64,000 bases of DNA, taken from contig JAWQFJ010020617.1 in NCBI GenBank assembly GCA_034096865.1, forward strand, positions 53,272-117,271, read 5' to 3'. The position numbers and the translations under genes are program-made. This DNA comes from Theodoxus fluviatilis (Eukaryota; Mollusca; Gastropoda; Cycloneritida; Neritidae). Below the pieces are notes generated by a model. The model did not search any database. It saw nothing but the letters and a program-made list of their open reading frames with translations, and was not told where the DNA came from. Below, in pieces: positions 22,481 to 64,000 of this stretch (position 1 is its first letter; every line of letters starts with the position of its first letter).

Positions 22481-23100
22481 AGGTCATGAATGCAGATTCA
22501 ATTTGAGGACCTAGACACGCTTGACAGAAACTGACTCCCCTGAGACGTTGGTGAGCGGGGTGGCTCTGGCGCAGGGGCCACCCACTCCTGTACATCCGGA
22601 CCTGCATTCAGATATCTACATGCTTGGACGCGCTATGTTGCGTTTCTCGGAGTCGCCACGAGGCAGCGATCATGCTATGCATGTCCTGCAGGAAAGGCTA
22701 TGGAGGTTTCAGTGTCTTGTCCCCTGCTACCGGTCTGGATGACGTGGCCACATTGCTGCACGCAGCTGGGTGCGTGATCGATCTCTACAGACTGTTCCAG
22801 CCCAATATGCTCACGACCCCCATCTCGGATCGCCATGTGGGGGCGGCAGGCGGTGCGCGGCCCGGCGGCCTTGTGGATAGAGCGCTCCACCACGCTCTCT
22901 CGTTCCAGCAGCGCCGAGCACTCCCAGCGCCTAGCTGGTCTCCCTGTCCTTCACAGGGACTGTCGGGCCGGGCCCGCGCGCATTTGCATAATATGCCGTG
23001 ATACAGCTGCGCTGAAAATATTTCTCGCTTTTCCAGTGCGGCGCGTCCCACATATAAGCATTTGGCATGGGGCAAGCGGACCTAGATGAAGAAAGGGTAG
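22480..23100. other. GC-rich block with octamer and TATA-like motifs
   Basis: Markedly GC-rich and CpG-containing against an AT-rich background, so several frames are open on both strands by composition. Near its end lie ATTTGCAT (22981-22988) and CATATAAGC (~23051). No protein family recognised; could be a CpG island or a decayed gene. Confidence 0.35.
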
Positions 23101-23884
23101 AAGGTACTCGAACCGGATGGCCGCACAATGTCACCAAAGATCTTTGATGTCACTTTTCTGCTTTCCGCTTGACTCAAAATTCAGTTGGATATAAAGAGGT
23201 TTGGTACGGTATTACAGTTTAGCCACTTTATATTCCTACATATTGTAACAATAGTTTTTTCTTTGCACTCACACTAAATTTTCATAAATTTTATTCACTT
23301 TAAATATTTCTGTCAAAATAGACGACTTCCACCAGAAATGCTACAACCTAGGGACATTCTGCCTTAGAATACGTGAGGAGATAGAGCAAATCAAATGAGT
23401 GAATTGGCACCACTCGCTGCACCAACCAAGGTTCGAACCCCGTAATGCAGTGGCGCAAACTTGTTCACAAGGCATGTACACACGCTTCCCAATATTCCTC
23501 CTGACCCCGTCTAGCGTCTCGTCAGCGTGACCACCAACCGCCTCGATCAACATACGCGTTGCGGCGACTTCGTTGTGCGGCAGCCCGCCTGTGCAGCAGC
23601 GAACTAGCTTGGCTTTCTCGTGGCAGTTTGCGGCGTGGGGCTTTGAGCTGCGGCTGTACGGCCTGTGCGAGTCTCAGTCATGTGATCATTCACTCGACCG
23701 GCTTCAACCAAGCAGCCATATCTGGAGCATTCGCATGGATTTTCCGCAGCACCTGAAGACTGTTTGGAAAGTTTTCGACGTAGATTCGTTTACCAGGGAT
23801 ATACTTCAGTGAAATCATTGGAACTGTGACTACAACAGTTTTCTTTATTCACTTTATTTGAGGAAAATTCGGGCATCTAGACTT
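23101..23884. other. Upstream flank of TADA2B, no feature seen
   Basis: Contains GGTTCGAACCCC at 23433-23444, B-box-like, without a recognisable cloverleaf. No coding signal. Confidence 0.35.
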
Positions 23885-24059
23885 GTCTCTTCCGGAAGTT
23901 CGGCGGCCTTGTGGGAATCATGACGTCAACTTGTCTGGTTTCGACGGGAACAAAAGATGAGAGTTGGTGAAGATATCGAGCGATTCATGGACTAATATAC
24001 GTTGTGTGTGCCTTATAAACCGTCTGTATGAAACCTGATTCCCTTCTGAAAACTGTGTG
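23885..24059 (+). promoter_or_regulatory. TADA2B proximal promoter with ETS and CRE sites
   Basis: Within 170 bp upstream of the TADA2B ATG lie an ETS core CCGGAAGT (23892-23899) and a full palindromic CRE TGACGTCA (23921-23928). Both are common in TATA-less housekeeping promoters and support the chosen first exon. Binding is not shown. Confidence 0.55.
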
Positions 24060-55659
<31,600 letters not shown>

Positions 55660-56020
55660 GGGATGAACTCTGTAGCCCCCTGCTGCTGGCCAAGGCCCAT
55701 GGAACATGCAAACCTGACTTCATTGTGTGCAGCTAGCGTGAATGTGGAGGTGCAGCCATTGGAGATTGCTCTTGGCTGCACGTGTGTAGACATGACTGTG
55801 AGATTGAGCCCTTGCGGTCCCCTGTGGAAGTACGCTGGTCTGCGCTGTGCCTGTATGCATTCAAGCCAGCTGGAGGCTCCTGCAGAACTGCCTGTGGGAA
55901 GCACGAGTGCCGTTTGCACCCGCTCTTCCAAGGGGGAATACCTGCTGTCTGCCTGTGTGCAATGTTTGTGTGAGGACTTGACAGGTGCAGGCAATGCTTC
56001 TCCCAGACTGCTACTGGAAA

Positions 56021-56055
<35 letters not shown>

Positions 56056-56820
56056 CCAGTCCTGCGCAGTGTACACATGCCTACTGGCCATTCCTGCCTA
56101 GACTGTCTGGGTGCTCTGTGTGTGTGAATGTGTTTCTGCTGCACTGTAAGACATCGTGCACTTTTTCCAGCAGCTTGGAACCCTGGCAGCTCTGTGTTGA
56201 TTCAGGAAGGTGGAGAGCAAAAGGATATCCTTGATGCACACAACTTAGAACTGTGTGGTATTTTCATGTTGAGAGAGAAATGAAGGAAGACCAAGTGATT
56301 ATTTGGCTCTGTATGGTTGCATTTACGAGGTGGATCAAAAGCATTTTGCATGAGGGATTTTTCACTGGGAATGAATGAACCAAGAGCTGTCTTCCAATAA
56401 GATGTAGCACTCAAACATGACTGGAGCCATGTGAAATTGCAGGTTTTGACCTGAATTTCATGATAGAAGTGCTCCATCCAGCTTAGAGTCGCCTCTGAAC
56501 TTGCAGTTCTTTTCATTGTTGGTTCAGAGTCTGATACCAAAGAAAATGGCTATGTTGGGGTTGTGTATATCAAAAAGGTTAACATTTTCAGCAGTTCTGT
56601 AAAGATCAGCTGTAGTTGTCTCATCTTCGGTGTTGCTCCAGTGAGGAGGCATCGTCACGGGAAGTCGCCATGCTGTCACAAGTCCCACAAGCTTCAAATG
56701 AGAGAGAGATGGTCAGTTATCTGGCATCTTGCTGGCAATATCCTTCCCCAACACCTTGGCCACTTGCCTGCTGACTTTGCAGGGGATGCTCGGGACTGGA
56801 CTCTCTCCACAACTGCACAC
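55660..56820 (+). other. TADA2B 3' UTR / downstream flank
   Basis: Follows the TADA2B stop. Includes a (CCTG)n run at 56024-56055. No polyadenylation signal is convincing close to the stop; AATAAA occurs further on near 59461. Confidence 0.5.
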
Positions 56821-56826
56821 CCCAGG

Positions 56827-57410
56827 ACTGGAACCCCCCCCCCCCCCCCCTTCTTCCTCCTCCTCCTCAGACTGCACTCTCCCCAGGACTGCATTGTCCC
56901 ACCCAGGACTGCACTCTCCCCACGACTGGACACCCCCCCCCCAGACTGCACTCTCCCCAGGACTGGACACACTCCCCCCAGGACTGGACACTGTCCCACC
57001 ACCCAGGACTGGACACTGTCCAACCCAGGACTGGACACTGTCCCACCACCCAGGACTGGACACTGTCCCACCAACCAGGACTGGACACTGTCCCACCACC
57101 CAGGACTGGACACTGTCCCACCACCCAGGACTGGACACTGTCCCACCCAGGACTGGACACTGTCCCACCACCCAGGACTGGACACTGTCCCACCACCCAG
57201 GACTGGACACTGTCCCACCCAGGACTGGACACTGACCCCCCAGAACTGCACTCTCCACAGGACTGCACTTCCACCCCACCCCCCACCCCCATGACTGCAT
57301 TCTCCCCAGGACCACCCCCCCTCATAGGACTGCACTCTCCCTAGGACTGCACTGTGTCCCCCCCCCAGGACTTGACATCCCCAGGACTGGACTCTCCCGA
57401 ACGACACTCC
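56827..57410. repeat. C-rich minisatellite
   Basis: Core of about ten 22-27-bp units (CCAGGACTGGACACTGTCCC with CACCA spacers, ~56995-57235) flanked by looser relatives and C runs. Frames across it on both strands are open only because of the repeat. Confidence 0.93.
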
Positions 57411-57942
57411 ACAGGGATAAGATGATCTGTATTTAGCCTGCGGCCCTGGTTGCCTCCAAGCATCTCAGTGATAGGCTGCTGGTTGTACTCTATTTGTGAA
57501 TAGCAATTATTCATCCAAGTTCTTTTGGATTGTTTCTAGATTTTAACACCCCCCACCCCCCACCCCAACCTCTCTCAAGAAATAGTTCAGTTTGAAGGTA
57601 AGACAAGTTAATTTTAGGTGGTTTTTTTCTTCTTGAACTTTCAACTTATGATTCTTACTAGAGGAGTTGAGATTACAGATTCTTTTAGACTGTTGACAAT
57701 TATGTCTTTGACATGTCTTACTGTATGAGTTTTATTCTGTGGAAACAAACAAAACTGTATGTTTAAAAATGTGTGTTGATGCAAGTCACAGATGAGAGGA
57801 ATTGACAACGAAAGCTTCAGTGGTGGCTGTGGAGAAGAGGACTCATTGTTGCAGGGGCTTCCTGCAATGTGCCTGTACTTTCATCCTGTGGATGGGCTGC
57901 ACTTAACCGCTCTTCTTCACCTTCCACTGCAAGAGTTGAATC

Positions 57943-58222
57943 AATGGACAGGCTTGTGAACCTGGACACCTCGCATGGACGCTGTGTCAAGGCTTTGTCC
58001 AGGGAGGGAATCAATGGACAGGCTTGTGAACCTGGACACCTCGCATGGACGCTGTGTCAAGGCTTTGTCCAGGGAGGGAATCAATGGACAGGCTTGTGAA
58101 CCTGGACACCTCGCATGGACGCTGTGTCAAGGCTTTGTCCAGGGAGGGAATCAATGGACAGGCTTGTGAACCTGGACACCTCGCATGGACGCTGTGTCAA
58201 GGGTTTGTCCAGGGAGGGAATG
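57943..58222 (+). repeat. 70-bp minisatellite, 4 units
   Basis: Units contain AATCAATGGACAGGCTTGTG and CTCGCATGGACGCTGTGTCA; three are identical and the last has one change (AAGGCTTT to AAGGGTTT). Confidence 0.97.
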
Positions 58223-61200
58223 GCATTTGGGGCCTTCCAGAGTGACCAGTGATGACTGACCTTTGTGCAAATATTCCAAACAGAATGAGAACCAAGTGGC
58301 TGTGTCATTGTGTCTGCACATCTTAATGTAGTGCTGTGAAGTCTGGGGCGCTCTGTGAATCGTCTCATTCAGATCTGTGCAAAATCTGCCTGTCTCGGGG
58401 CCTCACCAAGCCCTGGAAAGACTGGCGAGATGTAGGTGCTAGGCCTGCCACCAAAAGATGCCTGGTCACTGTGGGAGTGCAGGCTTCTTGAGCAGAGCAT
58501 CAGCTGGAATGGACAATGACTTCGGCCACAGAGTCCCCAGAGCTGTCTCCAGCCATACCTTGCCCTCCTGGAGCCATTTCATAGACTCTGCCTCCGCCAA
58601 CATAATTTATTGTGAGTGTCATGGTTGTGGCATCGCCTCGTGGTCCGATGCCATCTCCCTGTGGTGTGCATGATATCTTGTAATATATTCATTCATCTAG
58701 AGGTGCCTCGTTTATTCAATATTTCATGATGAAAGAACGCCAAAAGGTTCTGTGGGAACAATGCTTCGTTTCCCTGCTTGAATCTGACTGCATGCAAGGC
58801 TGGAGGGCTGGAAGGTTTATTTATATGCTGTCAGGGGAGTTTTAAAAGCAGCTGGAAATATTTTTACTGTTCCATATCATGTCACTTTCCATGGAGTGAA
58901 CTGTTTGAATGTTGTGGCACTTGGTGTTGGCAATATCACAGGTGTCCCAAACCCTACTCCCTTCCCTTGCCTGTAGGGTCACCACGCACCTCCACCTCCT
59001 ATGCAATACCCTCCTCAGTCCGCACCCATGGCATGCATGCAAACACACACTGTCACTTGGCCGTTCCTGTCCCATTGTAAGAGTAAGCTATGTGAGCTCT
59101 CTGATAAACATCTGTTGCTTGTCATCTGTCAGCCTGAAGACTGAGAAAAAGGTTACGAGTGGTGTCTGAAGGAGAGTTGTGCATAGATTTCAACAGTTTT
59201 CTGTGTTGATAGGCAGTGGTGTGATTGTGGTTGAGTGGAGTCATCACTGATGGTAATGGAGCAACACAAGAGCAGTTTTGATCATTCATCACATAACTAT
59301 CCATTTTCATGCTTTCTCAGCACCTGTGTCTTGCATTTTAAAGTAGTGTGTTTGAATGCTGGTTTTACCCTACCTGTATTCTGTTTGCCCATGTAGCTGT
59401 TGTAGAATAGTTGTCTTTAGACTAGCACCAGAAGCATGTTGTAAAAGCTCCCTCCTTTTTAAATAAATTGTAGACTAGAGTACTTGCCCCTCTTCCCTGT
59501 ATAATGGCATTTGTTTCAGTTATTTTGATGTTTTATTTCTGCTGTTGTTCCCTGTTTGGATAGTGAAAGGCAAGTGTTTCATGCTAGACTTAACTTATGA
59601 GATGGGGAGTCTCTCACATGGCTGGGGGTGAGCCCAAGCCCTTAACTTCCTGTAGTGAGCTGGAGAGAAAGGGTGGGATGCAACACTCCAAGTGTGAAAG
59701 CCAGTTCCTGCAGCCACCCTGACTGCCAGGCTGCCAAAGTGAATGTTGAGACAGGTTGCCAAAGTGAATGTAGAGTGATTCCCCGACAGCTTTCCGTTTG
59801 CTTGTCGTGGAGAATCAAACCTTTAAATGGTCTTCATCTGACTTTTAGAAAAAGTCTGAAGACATCTTTTTATACTTTTTTCCAAATAAAATTTCATGCA
59901 GCAGCATTGAAATGTCAGCACTTAGTTTATGCCCTTACCTATAGCAAGGAAAAGAATAGCAACTTTTCTGGAGGACTAATGTACAAGAATGGTTTTGAAT
60001 GGCTTTCTTCAGGGATTTGTAAAATAAAAAGTTGATGTCAGGATCAGTATAATTGCTGTAGTTAATTTCTTCTTTTAATGCTAGCAGGGCAAAACAAAAT
60101 CAATTGATCTGTAGGATCATCATTCATTGCTACTCTTCACCATTTTTCTGAGCACAGCTTGTGCCATGGCACAAGTAAAAAATGAAATACTTGGCTCTGC
60201 TACAGGTAGTGTAGACAGATTTGAGAGCTAGTTTGATTTGTCCTTTTGCCTTTCCCAGCTTAAGAGAGCACTTCAACCTAAGAAGTCATAGGTTTAAAAT
60301 CGGAGGCCAGGGCTGTCAAGGTATCGCTGGTTTTGTACAGCTTTTGCTGTCATGAAACAATGTTCTTGTTCTTCCACTTGCCTTAGATGAAGTGAAGGGC
60401 TGCTTTGCTACTCCACCCTAGTGTTTGCAAAACCAGTTCTCCAAATGTCATGGTGCAAAGCAACCTGTTGACATCCTGTCAGAAACTAGGGTGAAGCAGT
60501 GGTGCTAGCTGCTAGAACCACTCCAGTTATTGTTCTGTGGCAGAGGACCCTGGAGCCCTGGCCCAGTTGTATGGTGGTCTGGCTTGATGGTGGCAGCCTG
60601 ATAGTCTGGCACTGCCCACTCCACCCCCTCCTCCCTCCCCAGTGTCCCCCAGCCAGCCATTGCCTTGGAACCACATTTGGTGTACATACTTGCAGTCCTG
60701 TGGGGTGAAAGTCGAGTCCTCGTTGTGTATTCTTTCTCATAATACATTGCACTTTCTCACGTGCAAAACCCACCTCTTTGTGATAATCCATTTGAAAGTT
60801 GCTGTGAGTTTTACCAAAAGATTGAAAAGGAGGGGAAGGAATGTGAAGTCTCCATGGCAGTCAAGGTGTTTATCTTCAGACCTGACTTTGGTGCTGTATG
60901 ACAAAGCTTGGTCAGCATGTGCAACTGTGTAGAGAGAAGTAGGACATAGGATTTTGGACAACATTATTGTGCACAGGTAGGGTTTCCTCTCAGTAAATAT
61001 GAAATTATGCTCTGAGGGTGGAGACTTATCTTGTGCCTTGCAGCACTGAAAGACGTTTGGGCATCCATTTTGGCAGAACTTTTTTGGGGGGGCAAACATG
61101 CATCTTCATTCAATTGCCTAAGTGACAGTTGGACTTTTTTTTAAGGCTACCACAGTGAATGTAGAAAATTGCTAGAAATTTGGCTGGTGAACAAGGAACT

Positions 61201-63030
61201 AGATGACTGTATGTTAGGAGTTGATAAGAGGTGGACGACTAATGGAAGTTCTGGCACTTTTTGTTCCCGTTATGCACCAAGTGTATGGCTGTGACACATG
61301 TTGAAGGATGATGGTGTACAACCTTTGTTAGTATGTTTGCATTTTATGTGGGTGGTATGTAATCATAGTATTGGCTAGTCTTTGTATATATTGCTAAATT
61401 AAAACATTCATGACCCTGGCTATGATGTTGTAATGATTCAGCAGATATTTGCATGCTTTACAGCGGGAAAAACTTGGTACACAGTTTTGAGTGCTGCTGG
61501 CATTGTGTTTGCAAGGAATAAGAAAGCTGCAATGTTTAAAGTTACATTTATGACACTTCCAATACAAAATAAGATGCATTTATGACACTTCCAATACAAA
61601 ATAAGATACAACTGCTAACAGTATAGTCATACCACAAGGGAAGGAAGGGGGGCTAGGGGTGAAGCTATTTGCAAAGTATGATAGAGGATGAGCTATTCAC
61701 AGTGACAAAATGATGCATAGAGCATGGATTTGCAAATAAAGTCCAGGTTGAACTCTGCAAACAAAGATGAACATATACAAAGGCACCACTGGCCATAGAT
61801 ACGCCCATTGTGTCTGTACACATTATACACTTTAGACAACCTTGTTTTATGCAACATCATTTAAATGCCGAGGGTATCCGATTCCAATATCAATAGAAAT
61901 TGATCTATGCAATTAAACCAGTGGTTTAGAGATTTAAAAAAATCAAATCTCCATGTTACTTTGAACAACAACAAACACACAAATCGATATTAATTGAAGC
62001 TTTAGATACAATCTACCTGACAGCAGTTGTGAGAATGCCTTGGATGGTTTTCCAGGTGCCATTATGCTGTCCTTCAAACTTGCACAGTAGCAAGAACTGA
62101 TGGAATATTATGACAAATGAGCTGAGGTTTATGAACAGGCAGTAAGAAGTTGACCCATTCAACTGGTCTTGGCAGTATGTTAACCTTAATCATGGTAACT
62201 TGGACCTCGCATCAGCTATATCTTTCAGTTTTAGTAACTGTTCATTGAACAGAGCAAAACTGGAAAGAAATTTCAATGATGATGTCAAGCTGTCCTGTCG
62301 AAAATGAAGTGCCATTCATTTCTTTCATATGGCTGGACTTGCAGCAGATGTGGAACTGAAAAGGACAGCTATATTTAGTCTAGACGAAAGCCTTGACGTT
62401 GCATTTTAAAGAGATTTGGCAAATATAGCTCTTGAAATATGGAGGTAGATAAAGAAAGTCATCATAAATGGCATACTCCTAACTGACCAAATTGTTTAGC
62501 TTGTAGAAGCTAGCTGCTTGTCAAAAGTCCAGATGGAAATACTGCCTCTAGAGAATACAATATGTACAACCTCCTTGAAGCCTGGACATGCCAATAGTCA
62601 TCATCTTAGTTTCCTTCCATTGGAAAGATGCTGCTGTCTTAATCTGCTTTTGAGGAAAATCCATATGAATTTATATTGCTTGTAAAAGATGGAATGGCAG
62701 AAAAAGGTGCACTAAGGAAAACAAATTAAGGTGTGCCGTGCAAGTAACACACAAGCCAAAGTGAACGCTGTGGATTGACAGTAGTGAATCAGATGCTTCC
62801 AGATTAAGGGTTAACATATCAAACCAAGAAAGCTTGTGACCATTGGTCATAGGTTGAGAGTGGCCTTGTCACAGTTTGGTAATCCTGACCCCTGCTGGAA
62901 CACAGTCTCTGTCTTGCTGGGGCTGCCCCTCTTGCATAGCACTAGCACATCACAAGGTCGCCTCTGCCACATCGCGAGTCCACACACACACAGGGGAGGC
63001 AGCTCAGCCAAAGCGAGAGCTGTCCTGTGT
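58223..63030. other. Downstream flank, mostly unique sequence
   Basis: No gene supported. Small direct duplication of 33 bp at 61549-61612. AATAAA-type signals near 59461, 59885 and 60022 could serve a long TADA2B 3' UTR. Confidence 0.4.
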
Positions 63031-63150
63031 GCAGGAGGTGCAGCACATCCGGGAGAACATGCGGTGTCCGCACAGCCGTCCCGTCACTATCAGCATGCAC
63101 TGCTTCTCTGACAGGGAGTCCGTGCAGGACTCGGAAGAATCTGGAATGGA
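63031..63150 (+). CDS. Candidate exon, unrecognised product (weak)
   Basis: After an acceptor-like CCTGTGTGCAG (63024-63034) a reading EVQHIRENMRCPHSRPVTIS, MHCFSDRESVQDSEESG shows strong G/C preference at third codon positions, unlike the AT-rich surroundings. No family recognised and no convincing donor; it may be the edge of the next gene or a compositional accident. Confidence 0.25.
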
Positions 63151-63399
63151 GACAGAAATAGGACTGTTATTACTCTGGCCTTCCTTCTTTAAAGGAAAAT
63201 CATCATCAATCATCATCCAGTCGACCACCTCCTCCCCCCTCCCCATCCTCCTCCCCATCCTCCTCCCCCTTCCCCTCCCCCAGGTATGGTGGGGACTTGT
63301 ACCTCTGGTCATCGCAAGAACAGCGCCCCATCTGTGGGAAGTAGCCATGCAGCCCACTAAGACTCGCTCCCAGTTGCCCTCTTCAGTCACTCCTAACCA

Positions 63400-64000
63400 T
63401 CACTAACCTCTACTAAACACTACTGACCACCACTAACCATTACTGACCACCACTACAAACCTCTACTTAACACTACTGACCATTACTAACCATTAATGAC
63501 CACCACTCCTAACCTACAAAACACTACTAGCCAGTACTGACCGATACTAGCCAGTACTGACCGATACTAGCCAGTACTGACCACAACTAACCAGTATTAA
63601 ATACTGGTAAATTTTACTACTGAGCAATACTAGCCATTATCAACCTGCCCTGGCAATACATGCTTGGAAACGGACGTTGATCCTCCCAAAAATTTTGTAG
63701 TAAGAAAATAAAATTCTCCACACCTCATCAAATCCCCTCCTACCTAGAATGACCGCTCCCCCATGATGAATGCATCATCCCATCTCAACATATCACATCA
63801 CATCCCACCCCACCTCATCCCACCCCACCCCACCTCATCACACCCCACCTCATCATGTCACACTACATCACATCCCACCCAATCTCATCACATCACATTA
63901 CTTCACGTCACATCACACCTCATCACATCACATCACATCACATCCCATCCCACCACACCTCATCCCATCCCACCTAATCACATCCCACCACACCTCATCA
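63400..64000. repeat. Degenerate CACTA/CATCAC-rich low-complexity tract
   Basis: Short ACTAACCACTACTGACC-like units (including 20-bp CCAGTACTGACCGATACTAG, three times near 63532-63580) grading into CATCACATCC and CACCTCATC motifs up to the window end. Confidence 0.85.

Noticed and set aside
23420..23500. tRNA or tRNA-derived SINE suggested by GGTTCGAACCCC
   Set aside because: No A box at proper distance and no cloverleaf could be folded by eye.
56563..57407. Readings of 150-243 codons on both strands, rich in Pro/Gly
   Set aside because: Frame openness comes from the C-rich minisatellite; no domain.

Overview
The window is nuclear DNA of an intron-rich animal, most likely a mollusc. Evidence for this is three conserved eukaryotic genes split by GT-AG introns, dense dinucleotide microsatellites, and repeats typical of molluscan genomes: (GTCY)n-bearing elements with rolling-circle-like ends, Penelope-like and LINE fossils, and a short SINE-like family with (ATCC)n tails. 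The species cannot be fixed from the sequence alone.

Layout. Bases 1-3813 hold the 5' three coding exons of a lysocardiolipin acyltransferase 1-like gene (LCLAT1) on the minus strand; the rest lies beyond the left edge. About 0.5 kb away, head to head, ARL2 runs on the plus strand (4308-9703, five coding exons, 184 codons, complete). Bases 9.7-24 kb hold no gene I can support. They contain microsatellites, minisatellites, SINE-like copies, an unusual triple palindromic element (16584-17310), a LINE 3' end (17855-18203) and a 5'-truncated LINE with a 14-bp target duplication (20537-21284). From 24060 to 55659 lies a complete TADA2B gene (SAGA-type adaptor ADA2b): 17 coding exons, 434 codons, exon phases all consistent. 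Its first intron is of the rare GC-AG class. From 55.7 kb to the end the sequence is mostly unique or low-complexity flank, with C-rich and 70-bp minisatellites and one weak candidate exon near 63.0 kb.

The TADA2B introns are the accessory region. They hold four copies of a ~0.83-0.88 kb element with a (GTCY)n tract, inverted ends, a 3' hairpin and many TCAAGGTCA-type nuclear-receptor half-sites; one copy carries a fragment of a Pif1-like helicase. They also hold two TTAA-flanked piggyBac-like elements, a nested pair of terminal-inverted-repeat elements in intron 11, a 2.4-kb DNA transposon containing a 360-bp palindrome inserted into a SINE copy, and a Penelope-like retroelement fossil (RT plus GIY-YIG).

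The three genes are housekeeping genes: mitochondrial/ER phospholipid remodelling (LCLAT1), tubulin folding and ciliary cargo release (ARL2), and chromatin acetylation (TADA2B). They do not form a functional cluster. Only LCLAT1/ARL2 share a likely bidirectional promoter. No RNA gene, CRISPR array or prokaryotic feature was seen.
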